From contig JAQGBZ010000126.1 in NCBI GenBank assembly GCA_034687125.1, positions 1-64,000 on the forward strand: a DNA stretch of 64,000 bases, in the 5' to 3' direction. How positions within the stretch are numbered: position 1 is the stretch's first letter; each line of letters begins with the position of its first letter. Below the pieces are notes generated by a model that was not told the DNA's origin, made no database searches, and saw nothing but the letters and a program-made list of their open reading frames with translations. A program made the position numbers and the translations under genes. The stretch is from Neelides folsomi. Lineage: Eukaryota > Arthropoda > Collembola > Neelipleona > Neelidae. This document shows positions 13,741 through 25,400 of the stretch, piece after piece.

Positions 13741-15616
13741 TGTATCAAATTGTAAAATCGATTGGGGAAAATATGAGAACCGGAGGACAAAACCTGGAAG
13801 TTCCGCCCCTCCTTCTTAATAACTCTTTTTATCCCATTTGCCCTCTTTTTAACCCTTTCACTTCCACTTACAATACACTATATTTCCTTTTTATTTAAGT
13901 ATGGTATATTAGTATTCGCTAAATATAAATATCGCGGATAATAGACATCGCAGAATATAGTATTATTATAAGCATGCATTACTATTTACATAATATATTT
14001 TATAAAGTAACTTTATATTGTGCTTGTACTTTATGTCAAAGACTGTATGCTTTATCATTTTAAGGTATCATATTTGCTATTATAAGCATATTTGATATTG
14101 AATATCATAAAGATATCGAATTTTAAAAGGACGAAAAGGTCTTTATTATTATTTTTCCAGGAACGTCTTTCACTTTCATGAGCACACATTTGGGCTTTTG
14201 TAAGTAGTTGACACTCGGCACATATTGTCATTTGTAAAGTTAATAGTTAATATGCAAACATTGGGATAAAAGATGAGGAAAATGGTATTTTTCACTTTTA
14301 AATAATATTTGACTAGGGATTTAACTCTTATTTACATTCAGCTCCAACTCGGGGGATTTTAAAGAAAGCCGAACAAATAAATGTCAAATCAAATTGCCCA
14401 GGATTATCAAATTAATCAAATAGAATTAGCAAATTATTCTTCAAGGGAATTAAAGGGTTAAAAGCTCCGCCATTTAATTCCTTTATTTCTCCACTTCAAA
14501 ATAAGTTCAAATCCTATTGTGAATTTCTTCATTAATTTCTCCTTTGATATTTCTTCAATGGATTTCCTCAATGAATGAATTTCTTCCTTTGAGTATAAAA
14601 ACGAATTTTTCTTGAATGTGCGAACTCCAAAACGAGTAATTTGCCGTGAGAATTAAAAAACTGTGTCAGAATTAATTACTTTTTAAATGCCACCATCATA
14701 ATTAAAACCCGCGATGGAGATGGATAAAAAAGTGTGGGAAAATAGCCAACTGTAGATAAAGCTTAGCGAGATATGGAAGTGAGAATTAAGTCGGAGACAT
14801 CAATTAGCTAAATTCGCACATGCATGAACAAATGGTGGTTCTCTAATAATAACGATAATAATAATGAAATAATGATAATTTAGGAAATGGTTTCAAAAGG
14901 AATGGAGGGGAACAAAGGGATATTTAATTCCTCTTTGTTCAAATTTATTCACTCGTCAGCTCTTCATTGTTTTCCTCTGTTGGGTTTTGGGGAAAGGGAA
15001 TTTCACATGGAGATTCATCTGAAACATCACACAGGGTTTAGGTAATTCAAAAGAACGCCACGAATTAAAATTTTCTCTCGTGAAGCTCTTGGGCTTAATT
15101 AGGAATTGAATCAAATTGAAAGGCGCGATGGTTTAAAAACTCATTCACAAATTCACAATCCCACGACCGATCAATCAATCATTTTTCCCTCCTGGGGCAC
15201 GAAGATTAACGTTGTCGTATTTGCCCAATAGTCTTTTTCATCACTTACAATCCGCCAAGGTTTAAATACAGGTAGTTCTATAGTTTTACTCTAAACCCTT
15301 ACACGATGTCAAAATCCTTAAAAGCTCAAGTAGATGCGTATAAGGAAAATCATATAAGAAATCGTTTATAAGAAACATTAATAATATTTGTTTGGGACAT
15401 CATCGGTCTTGCTCATGCAACTTGTTTGCTTGTTCTTGTTATAAATCTCCCCTTGAATTAAATTCCGTGTTTAAGACTCCCACTCAATTCCACCTAGAGG
15501 GTCCATCAGTCAAAATGTGTTGGTCGTGAGCTAGTCGTGAGAGATAAAGCGTAATTACTTGAATAAGATAGGAGCTCTGATCACCCGAGTACATTTGGAG
15601 GGGAAGTAAATCACGC
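13741..15616. other. Non-coding DNA with an imperfect AAT microsatellite
   Basis: No gene recognised. An imperfect AAT/TAA microsatellite lies at about 14844-14879. The remainder is AT-rich single-copy-looking sequence. Confidence 0.45.
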
Positions 15617-15701
15617 ATTGTATCAAATGTACTAAATAAATGGATTTATCATATCGTATGTAAGCATATTAGAAATAAGTATCTAATACTTTTGATACAA
15701 T
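15617..15701. repeat. Imperfect 18-bp inverted repeat, 85-nt hairpin
   Basis: Positions 15617-15634 and 15684-15701 are complementary at 16 of 18 positions (outer word ATTGTATCAAA), with a 49-nt AT-rich loop. The length is near that of a microRNA precursor, but the stem is short and I recognise no known microRNA, so it is most likely chance or a decayed foldback. Confidence 0.35.
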
Positions 15702-15834
15702 AGGATATTATGGATTGTGTGTATTTAAGCATTTGTGTTGTATTCAAATGGAGCTGAACTCTACAGGAAATTAAGCTTGCCTTTAGTTTTATTAGCGACC
15801 GTTTTATTTGATAGTAAATTCATATTGTTTACAT
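15702..15834. other. AT-rich spacer
   Basis: Short AT-rich stretch with no feature seen. Confidence 0.5.
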
Positions 15835-15965
15835 TTCCCTCGCGCCTCGATGACCTATCGCATTACACGGAAGGATAATTAATCACGCTCACCGGGAGGC
15901 CCCGCGCTCAGCCGACGACTTGATGCACACACTGGCGAAAGACGCTAAATTATGCTCAGATATGA
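15835..15965. promoter_or_regulatory. CpG-rich island, candidate cis-regulatory element
   Basis: About 130 bp of markedly GC- and CpG-rich DNA stands out sharply from its AT-rich flanks. It includes CTCGCGCCTCGATGACC, GGATAATTAATCACGC and CCCCGCGCTCAGCCGACGAC-like words. A homeodomain-type TAATTA core sits in the middle. No convincing open frame runs through it. This could be an enhancer, a promoter or a transposon relic; the regulatory label is inference from composition. Confidence 0.25.
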
Positions 15966-16247
15966 TTCAATGATAAGTCTAGGACCATTAATATCCAAAC
16001 ACTTTTATCCCTTTCATCTCATTGGAATGAACAAGGGAAGTGATGTAACTGACGGCTATTAGTAGAAAAATTCTAAATACACTCAATGTCTCATTCAACT
16101 ATTAGTAGGTATATAAAATATTTATTATTTGTAAAGTATAAAAATATATTATGTATAATAGTAATATGTACTTATAATTCATCTTTATTTATAAACCAGG
16201 TGAATGCCAATTTCCACCTGGAGATATTTTAAATCCATAAAGATCTT

Positions 16248-16829
16248 TAATCCCTTAAACATATTTACGGGACCACTATTTTCTCATATAAACAACTTTT
16301 TTTATTAATCAGCAAATCGTCATGAAATTTGAACCGAATATGTATAATTTTATGTAGTTTAAGACAAAAAAGGTTGGGTGTCAAAAGTCCGCTTCGATGC
16401 ACTTCTTGAGTCGCGGTCGCGAATCGTCAATCGCGAGTGGATTATCTACATTTGAAATTTTTTCCATTCTCTATTTGAAACTTTTTTAATGATTCGATTG
16501 TTTGTTTTGGTTTCACATTGACTTTTGCTTCTATTTGGTACCATATTTTTAGTTGTCTAATGGATTTAGGTCCGACCTGGATGCTGGTCATTCGATATAA
16601 CATCATAACCAAACTCTAAAATGATTCATATTGTGAAAAGGGCTGCGATTGACCCTTGGTGACATCGACTCAAGAAATGCATTTAAGCTAACCTTTGACA
16701 CCTAATCATTTTTTCCCTTAAACTACATCATATTCTACATATTGAGTTCAAATTTCATGAAAATTGGTTGATTAATAAAAAAGTTATTTACACGAGAATA
16801 ACGGTCTCATAAATATGGTTAAGGGATTA
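16248..16829. mobile_element. Large foldback element with arms of about 185 bp
   Basis: The left arm (16248 to about 16435) and right arm (about 16642 to 16829) are diverged reverse complements; by eye about four in five bases match, with small indels. The outer word is TAATCCCTTAA. Matching landmarks include TTTTTTATTAATCA, TCATGAAATTTGAAC, TATGTAGTTTAAG-type and GGTGTCAAA segments in order. The roughly 200-bp centre is unrelated to the arms and non-coding. No clear target duplication is seen. TTAA next to CCCTT at the left resembles a piggyBac end, but the right border reads TTAG, so the family stays open. Divergence of the arms suggests an old insertion. Confidence 0.65.
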
Positions 16830-17046
16830 GTCGTAATGGAATGAGTTAAAAGCACCACCAGGAGCGAAGGAAGTTAAAAAAACGAATGTTAAAAGACGGA
16901 AGTTGTATTTTCCTTCATCGCTTTTTAAACTCAATTGATCCCACGGGGCGGAGGGGAAGAAATCATATTTAAAAATTGACTCATTACTCAAAAACTCAAA
17001 CCATTGTGCGTGGAAGTTCAAGGAAAATTTGATAAAGGAGCATATT

Positions 17047-17111
17047 GCGTAAAATGGCGTAATATCCGCCTAATATCGCGCAATATTTATCATCCATTTT
17101 CCATTTTACGC
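17047..17111. repeat. Perfect 11-bp inverted repeat
   Basis: GCGTAAAATGG (17047-17057) and its exact reverse complement CCATTTTACGC (17101-17111) enclose 43 nt. Near-copies of the same words occur just inside and outside. Probably local duplication and inversion; no function assigned. Confidence 0.4.
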
Positions 17112-19491
17112 TATTTTACATTATTTTACATAAACAAGGGATTCCTCGGGGTTTAAAGATGGCCCGATCCCCTTTATTGTAAACTTTATTACTTTACCTT
17201 TAAATAGGCTTATAAAGGGGAAGTAAAGTCAGTTTGAAGAGCTACAAAGGGAATAGGCGAGAATAAAAATAATTTATATTCTCATTTGAGCATTTTTTCA
17301 TTCATTTTTTGTTTCCCATCTGTTGTTGAAATCCCGAAGTGATTTCTGGCGATTTCTTCATCAAGGAATTTATGTGTATTTTGTTGAGTTTGTTATGGGC
17401 TTATTAGCCCTGAATTAAAAATGGAGATGAATGATAAAAACTGCTCCATTCAACTGGGGGAAAAGTTGGGTCGTAAAGAGCGCGGAGATTAAATCTTATC
17501 TCTCCTTTTTAATCTTCACTCAAACTTTGTCTTTTTAATTTCCGCTTTTTCTACTTCCAAAAGCGGTTTGGAAAAGTCACAAGAAAACTCAAACTTTTTC
17601 TCTATACAAAATATAGAAGCTACAACAAGTTAATATTTTTTAGTAACGAAACTAAAAGTACGAAAATTATAATGAAAATTATTTAAATAATGTGCCGATA
17701 TTTGCCATTTTAATATTTGCCAAAATGTATAAAAATCCCATTTTTATGCAAATATCTTTACGAGCTAAAAAGGTAAAAGTAAAAAATACTCATTGAAATG
17801 AAAATTGAAATGAATATTAAAACTCATAAGCGTCATATTCATATTTAAATGAGAATATTTAAATACCTGCATATTTTCCCTTTTAAATAATAAATGAGGT
17901 TGGAAAATTGAGTAGATGTAATTCCTAGTCAAAAAAGTTGGTAAAGGTAAAAAGGGTGCCTGGAAGTGCATTTTAAATTAAAGGATGTAAAGTAGGGTAA
18001 AATATTATTAAAGTTTTTGTATATTTTCCAAATAAATTTCCCCTAGGCTTTACAACTCCCTCGAAGAAGTCAAACTTTGTTATCTTTCAAACACTCTTTT
18101 CGCTCCACGGTTTTAAAAGTGGTTCAAGAACCGGCTTTTGTTACACTTTCAAATAACGACCATTGTAACCTCACCGCCTTCACTTTATAAAGACTCCCAA
18201 ACTACCAGAATTCAAAATACACAGGGTATACTCAAATTCCGTTATGAAAATACTCAGAGTCAAAAGAAACTCCTATGCTGTTAAAAATGCCCCAAGTTAT
18301 TATACTAAACTTCAAATACTCTTATTGAGTGAGAAATACTAGGGAATCATAGACAGAAGGAAAATACCCGGGAGTGGAACACCCTGGCAAAAAAGTACAA
18401 AAAAACCAGGGTGATGTAAAGAGAGATATATCAATTCCCCTTCGGCACTCTGAAGATGAATTATCACACCCGTCGTTGACATCTGAGCAAAAGCTTACAA
18501 TCAACATATTTCATTTTGTTAACACTTTTACTAATTTTTCATATACAGTTTGTGTAATTCCGAGTCAGTGTGAATCATCTCCGGATGTCGGAGAGTTGTG
18601 TTGTTGTACATAAATATAAATTATATTTATAAACCCCAGTTACCGTTGTCTTGCAATAACAACACTTTCCTTCATACATCATTTGGACTGACTGTAAGCT
18701 CCTAAGCTTCTTACACACTTCCTATACATTTTATTTATCTCCATACTTTCACTATTTTCCTATTTGGCCGATATTTCAAATACTTTTGTATTTACGCCAT
18801 GGATTTTGCACATAACAAAGATCTCTTATGCTCTTTTTCTTTCCCGAAGAATCTTCAAATAAATACACGAAAATATGTTTTGGGGCCATTTTCTCCTCCC
18901 ATACTGCTGATTTGTATCATACAAAACATAAATAAGTATAGAACGCATGTAATACAACAGCAGATATCAAATTTAATAAATATTAATATACTATATGTAA
19001 TATACATAATATGTACTACTTATTGTATATCTCTGTGTATGATCTTCATTCCTTTTATCTTCTATTCTTTTCTAACTTTTTCTCAATTTTCTCATCAAAG
19101 CTATTATTTTTCTACTTCGTTTTCTTGGTTATAATAAGAGTCCTATAATAAGAATTTAAAGAGGATTAGATAGCAATTTCCTTTTTCCTTGTTTAATTAA
19201 ACTACGCGTTTGAACTTGAAGAAAAAGATGAAACTACTTAGGTACTTTGAAAAATATATAAAAGTGATCAAGACCCTTTAATTCTTAAGAAAGTTTATAT
19301 ATTTATATTACTAGTTATAAGCATGTTCTAAACATTTGCATCCTTTTGTTATAATTATTTGCTCTTTAGAACTCCTTTTATGGAGAGCTCTTAAAAATAT
19401 CCTTATATGGAGAATAATAACTTTGAGTTATAAAGCAATTAAGTACCTTGTTGAAAAAAGAATAAGCTTTAAAATTTTGCTTATATTATCT
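17112..19491. other. Non-coding DNA with a small CACCCTGG hairpin
   Basis: No gene recognised. A perfect 8-bp stem (CACCCTGG at 18380-18387 with CCAGGGTG at 18406-18413) encloses an A-rich loop and lies next to a CCCGGG at 18367. The hydrophobic frame open at 18799-19134 is a by-product of T-rich composition. Confidence 0.45.
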
Positions 19492-19633
19492 GTCCACGAA
19501 CGAGCTGGACTTCGCGGGTGCCATTTTAAAAAATAATTAATTTAGTTTGCTTTAGCGCTACAGCAATCGCTACAGCAAACTAAATAAATTAATTTTTAAA
19601 ATGGCGCCCGCGAAGTCCAGCTCGTTCATGGAC
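19492..19633. mobile_element. 142-bp foldback MITE, 66-bp arms and a 10-nt loop
   Basis: Arms 19492-19557 and 19568-19633 are complementary at about 61 of 66 positions. The outer part is GC-rich (GTCCACGAACGAGCTGGACT) and the inner part AT-rich. Around the loop the word CGCTACAGCAA is tandemly repeated. There is no coding capacity. No target duplication is evident directly outside, so it is either an old insertion with decayed duplication or a solitary foldback. The family is unknown and unlike the other foldbacks in this window. Confidence 0.65.
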
Positions 19634-22213
19634 CGAGATTATGTAATAATTTCCTATATTTGCCTATTTTAATAGTGGAGTTTTTAATTATAATTAAATC
19701 ATAATTATCCTAATCACTGTAAAAATTATGTGATTATTACATGCTTCTATTCTAATGTAAATTAATTACTATGATATGATAAAAATGTAACTATTATTAA
19801 AGCAAATTATGAATTCTTCCACAAATTGATGTCATAATTAAGATAATTAAGAAGAATTTGCAAAATTACTTTAAAAACCTTAATTGGTCCAATGGAGTTT
19901 TCATTAAGTTTTAATTGCAAGGGAATGAAATGGCATTGTTGGATAATTGGTAGAGCATTTGATAAAACAGGTTGGCAATCTTGTGATTCTCCTCCTCCTT
20001 ATCGTCCCAACAAGGCCGCATTTTATTAATTGACTTCAAAATGATCTTCATTTACAAAAACATTTGATCCTCATAATCCTCCAGTGGTTAAAGGGAGATC
20101 CACAATCTCATCAATTCATCTCCTACTTATTTCATCTCATCTCCTTCTCAGAGGAAATTGATCAACCCTCAACTTCACTTCCTAATGATAAATTGGTAGA
20201 GAAAAAAGGGAAAGAGGAATCTTCCCATTGTCTTAATGCCTCTTGTATAAAGATACCTTTTATCTTTATATGACTCATATATCTGCATAATATGTATTAC
20301 AATATATGTGGTACATATTACACACATATATTACAATGTTGTCTTAATGTATTTGATACATATAATAAGTATAGGATATTATACTAGGTATATATGTATA
20401 TTTATATTTCTTCCAAAGTAATACAATTATAAAATTATCTCATGTTATAAGATAGGCGTTGGCTCACTTTGCCTTCCATTCAATTGACTAGGAATCAAAA
20501 GCCTCCGCTGGAGAGTCTTAAACAAAATTCCCAGATAGTTCTGATTCGTCTCCATGTGCCTGTTACAGGTGATAAGGTGATACATATATTATATCGAAGT
20601 ACATTTTGTATTTGCGTATATTCTCCACATGGATTTATTCCTTGCATGAAAGTAAGTAGCAGAAGTGGAATTCCAGCAAAACCAGTTTTTGAATGGAAAT
20701 TTGCACTTTGGATGAATCTTTAGATGAATCCAGACAGAACCCCCTGCCACTATACATAAAGTATACCTCTCAGTGTATGTATTTATATGGAAGTGATGAA
20801 TTGGCCAAAAAAGAGACCCTGAGATAAAGTCAAAGAAATGGGAAAACAAAAAAGACAAACACTTAGCACTCAATAAATTCTCATTCGAACTTTCCGCCAA
20901 CTCACGACCTCTTCAATTAAAAAGGGCAGCTCTTAGACTCCTTGAGATCAACTGAACATAAATATTCCAACAGTGTTATTTATAAGAAATTATAACATTG
21001 ATCTTTGTATGATGATAACACTGTTATTTGTATGGTTTATATGATCTATAAGGCCCTTAAGTGAAAGTTAAAGGTTTATCAAGTGGTCGAGTATGGATGT
21101 AAAGAGCCCTTGAGATAAAGAGTTCTTAAATTACAAAAAAGGTGGAAGTCGTTTATTAAGAAGGAGGCGGATCGGAAAGATTTCTTGATGAGTACGAAGA
21201 ACAAAACACTTCCCGCGCCTCGTTTCAACCCGAGAAACTTGAAACTGTTAAATATACGACTCACTTAATTTATTCAAATCTTCACTTCAGATCAAAAGGA
21301 ACAAAAAGTTTTATTTCGAACAAAAGGCACATTGGGTTTTATGTAAATATATGTGGCCCATATAAGGTCCATATAAATTAAAACGTAAGAAGACTCCACA
21401 TGAAGTTCTTCCTCATTTCTTCACTTATTGGATATTCGAATTTTTATTTTTCTAAACCATGGCCATTTGCTAATGATAATTATCCTTGATGAGGATATGA
21501 AATGAATTAAATGAATCCATTGTGAATTTTGTGAGTATTCAGAGTTTTGTGGTTTAAAGAGAATGTTTAAGTCCCAAGTCAATTATAAATCATTTATGCG
21601 GTTCGCGTTTCCCCTTCACCTTTCTGCTCTTACGAATCACCCTCTCGAGATCACCAGAAAAAAAGAAGGTGAATCTGCGAGGAAAACTGGAAATGTCAAT
21701 TCACCTCCGCCTCCAATCTCTCCCATGAATTATGATGAGGTCGGAGAATGGAAACCAATAAGGCCAATAAATCCGCAAAATCATAACTTTAAAACTCTTT
21801 GAACACCGCCAATGAAAAAAGTTATAATTCTCATACTGAATTTGTTTAACTTAATTTAAATGTATAAACACTGTGGTTTCGTTAGATATCTTCATTAGTT
21901 AGCAAAATAGTTTTTGAATATGTTTTGGCTCATGATCAAACAATTTAAAATTATACAAAAATATTTGAGTAATATTTAAATCATGTTGTAAAGTTTGTAA
22001 ATCCTTTAAGCTTTAATTTACGATGTGTTGAATAATTATAATATTTAATTAAATTATTCAAATTCCAATGAAATCCAATATATTACGAGCAAAATGAAAC
22101 TGATGAATTGTTCGAGTTTTTTTTCTGTGAATGTGATGATAATCATTCATTCTTGATATTCTCACATGGGGTGAATTGTGTGGTGGGATTGTGAATGTTA
22201 GTTGAGTCATAAA
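19634..22213. other. Non-coding DNA
   Basis: No gene recognised. An 11-bp inverted repeat AACAGTGTTAT / ATAACACTGTT lies at 20969-20979 and 21015-21025. The region 20280-20420 is TA/CA-rich simple sequence. The frames open at 20469-20723 and 20589-20900 overlap on opposite strands and look like chance. Confidence 0.45.
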
Positions 22214-22411
22214 ATGTCTTTTGAGGAGCGGATGAAATTGATCATGAGCTCGTGGCAGAACCCATCGGGATTGGCATTGGATTACTCTTCTTCTTCTTCT
22301 CTACCCGAATGTCAAATTCCCTATGAGAACCAAAACCTGTCTTTTATGCCACGGCTTTTATCGCCAAGATCTCCTTCATCATCAAACTGTCCAAGACGGC
22401 TTTGGTCATAA
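22214..22411 (+). CDS. Possible small ORF, 65 aa, unknown
   Basis: Starting at the first ATG (22214) after an in-frame TAA (22208-22210), the frame runs 65 codons to TAA at 22409. The product is hydrophilic and serine/proline-rich: it begins MSFEERMKLIM, has a run of five serines at about residues 28-32 encoded by a TTC/TCT microsatellite, and ends in an SPRSPSSSNCPRR stretch. There is no signal peptide, no membrane segment and no domain that I recognise. Codon use is more balanced than in neighbouring frames, which is the only reason to list it. It could be a small gene, an exon whose donor I cannot see, or chance. No promoter or polyadenylation signal supports it. Confidence 0.18.
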   Translation: MSFEERMKLIMSSWQNPSGLALDYSSSSSLPECQIPYENQNLSFMPRLLSPRSPSSSNCPRRLWS

Positions 22412-25400
22412 ACCGCCACACAATCACAATTTTATCAACATTCAAAAAACCCGGCGACGACATATTTACTAAATATCTCATGTTCACGAAATATTTTTTT
22501 CCTCCATTAGGCTCAAAGTCCATGCAAGAATTTATTCATTTTTTTAAAATCCCTCTTATTAAATAAACTTAAAAACTCCCGGTAACTTTTAAAATATATT
22601 TATTTTTTAAAGTTAACAGAAATTTTGAACTTTTGGAACTTTAGATTTGGAAAATTTCATAAAGTTGACAAAGATGATGTTTTCCAATTTTCCGATCCTG
22701 AGCTATTTAAATTAATGAACATCAAACTTACGTTAATTTAATAAAGAAAAAGTTTAAGTCTCCTTTTGAAATTATTTGAGAAGTAAATAAAACAATTTTG
22801 TTAAAAAAGTAATTAAGCGGGGAGTTGGTCGAAAACCGGGAAGTTTGAACAATTCTGCTCTGATTCTTCATTTTTTCCTTCGGGACTCTCGGGGATTTTG
22901 TACATGTATTGAAGCCCGGGTTTCCATTCAGGCGTGAAGGAAGTTTTTTCCTCTTGGTAATCATTCTAATTTGATGCTCCTCATCCATTTTAATGAGGGA
23001 AAACTATGTCGCACCACTGAATCCTGACTTTAATTTAACTCTCCACTTCTCTTCCTTTTTCACTTAACGAGAGCTCTGCCAGTTAAGTTGATGTATCATG
23101 AAAATGATTTCGTAGTTATCGAGATCTCAAATGTTCTCAAATGTGACATTCGACTTCTCATTACCATAATGTTAATTTGACTCAACCCCCCGCTCGACAT
23201 TTCTCTATTAAATACATTTTATATACTGTGTATTATATACCGTATATCCCTCTATATTGTAAAATATCTCTTCATATTTTACATGATATTTAGGTTATGT
23301 ATGAGTATCATGTCGCATACTAATATAATTATGTAATAGATATATTATGTCCATCTCTATTGTTGTTTCTCCCTGTTAAATTTTCTTATAATTAAATATT
23401 CTTTTTATCTTCATGAATATGAATTGGACTGTAAAGAACTAAATAATGAGAACAAGGATAATTATGTGTGTTCGTGAAGAGGCGGCGAGTTTAAATAAAG
23501 CGAGCCCTCCGGACAACTCCGGACCCAAAACGGAACGAGAACGATCCAATTGAACTTTTCACTTTAAGCGTTTTTAAAAACCAAGAGCTTTGTTCGAGTG
23601 CTTGAGTGGAAAGTATTCCAAAGTACACAACTAACAATTTGTCCGTGTTAAAGGGCCGATTAGCGGCAATTATCCTCTGGTTCTTACAAAATAAAAGGGG
23701 AGACAAAAAAGGGTAAAACACGGTAAGTGTTTGTATTACAAACCAACCACCAACGTAATGTTAATAAATACAATACAACCGCTGGAACTTCTTAAACTCC
23801 ACTTGTTAAGGATGAGAGTCAAAGTGTGAGTGAATTGAAAATAAAAGTAAATATAAAACAAAGTCACGAAAAAATAAAACTTTTACTTTGTCGTAAGCTC
23901 CTTATAGTAAATAAAGTTATATAATATTTTTTAAAAGGACAATAAATAGATTTCATAGTTATATCAGTATTCATATCGTGGGGTTTGTAAATATGTGGAG
24001 TTTATAGTTCTCATATAATTCATAAATTCATATCTTATATTCTCATATCATCCATATTTTTCATATGATTCATATGAAAGTAAGAAGTTTCGTGAAATGA
24101 ATTAAAAATGATTTATCATTCCACTCAAATCCCCTACCAAGTCGTTGAAGTCAAAATGCGTGGCATGCGGAGACTCCTTCATATCCACACGGAAGCTTTT
24201 GCATATGACCTCAAACTTTTTTGAATTAATTATGCATGATTATCTCCAAATTGTCCCAAATCAATACAATACGTACTCTACTATATTGAAAACAAATAAA
24301 ATATAAAATAAGTAAATTTAAATTAAAATTAAAATCAATATAGAGATAAATCAATATAATTTTAATTTTTCCAAGAAAATCAGAAAAATTTATTTTGTAT
24401 AAAATATCCATTAATAAATAATTTAAACTAAATTTCATAAAACAATAGCTGATTCTGTGTGGTTGAACGTGTGAATTATTATCCTCACTTACATACATAT
24501 GTAACTCTTTTTAAAAATATCTTATCAAATTATATATTTTGTTAATTTTTTTTGAATAATAAGGGATTGATATTTGAATGATTTATGAATGTGAATCTGG
24601 GTATTTGAATATTTGAATATTTTGTTGTGTGGATTGTGGATATCGGAACTAGTAGTTTGACTCACGAGATAAATCATTTGTGATACAAAAAAGTCCATGC
24701 AAGATCCCATGCGTGATTGGGGTTTTGACATGTATGCACTTTAATAATATACAGATTCATCTCCCTATAGATCATCCTTGATCAATGTGATCAATACTTT
24801 AGTACTTATTCATGCCAACATTTAAATACTCATACAGACATTAGATATAGAATCATACTGTTATGCACATTTAAATGCACAATACAAAGTAAAATGTAAA
24901 TCATTGTATAAAATGCAGTTTGTATGATACAATGCAATTGATATGAACATGAATAAGAGATATTTCATGCGAGTTAATCTGAAGAGTCATTTATTACGTC
25001 CAATCTCCTTTGGACGATGGACGATATTTACAGATTGTTTTATTCGGTGTAAACTTTTCAATCTGATAAAATTCATCCACTGAATGAAGTTGTAATTGTG
25101 AAACATTTTCCTTCTTTGGATCGGAGATCCCATTGGGAATGTTTTGGAATGTTTTGGAATGTATGTATAAGATATACGAATATAAATTTATATGGATCAG
25201 ATTATTATTATTGTATGCTTAAATTTGATTTATCGACTTTGGCGCGGATTCATAAATTGAACAACATTCATAATAATTTAATAATTTTACAATTTTCACA
25301 TCCCGAATTTTGAACAGGGTTTATAAACTCATAAATCCATAAAGATACATCTTCAATAATAAATATAAAAAAAAGGGTTGATTTTAACTGAGGTAAAATG

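Noticed and set aside
18799-19134. 111-codon hydrophobic frame resembling a membrane protein
   Set aside because: Ile/Phe/Ser/Tyr-rich translation is what T-rich DNA gives by chance; no family signature.
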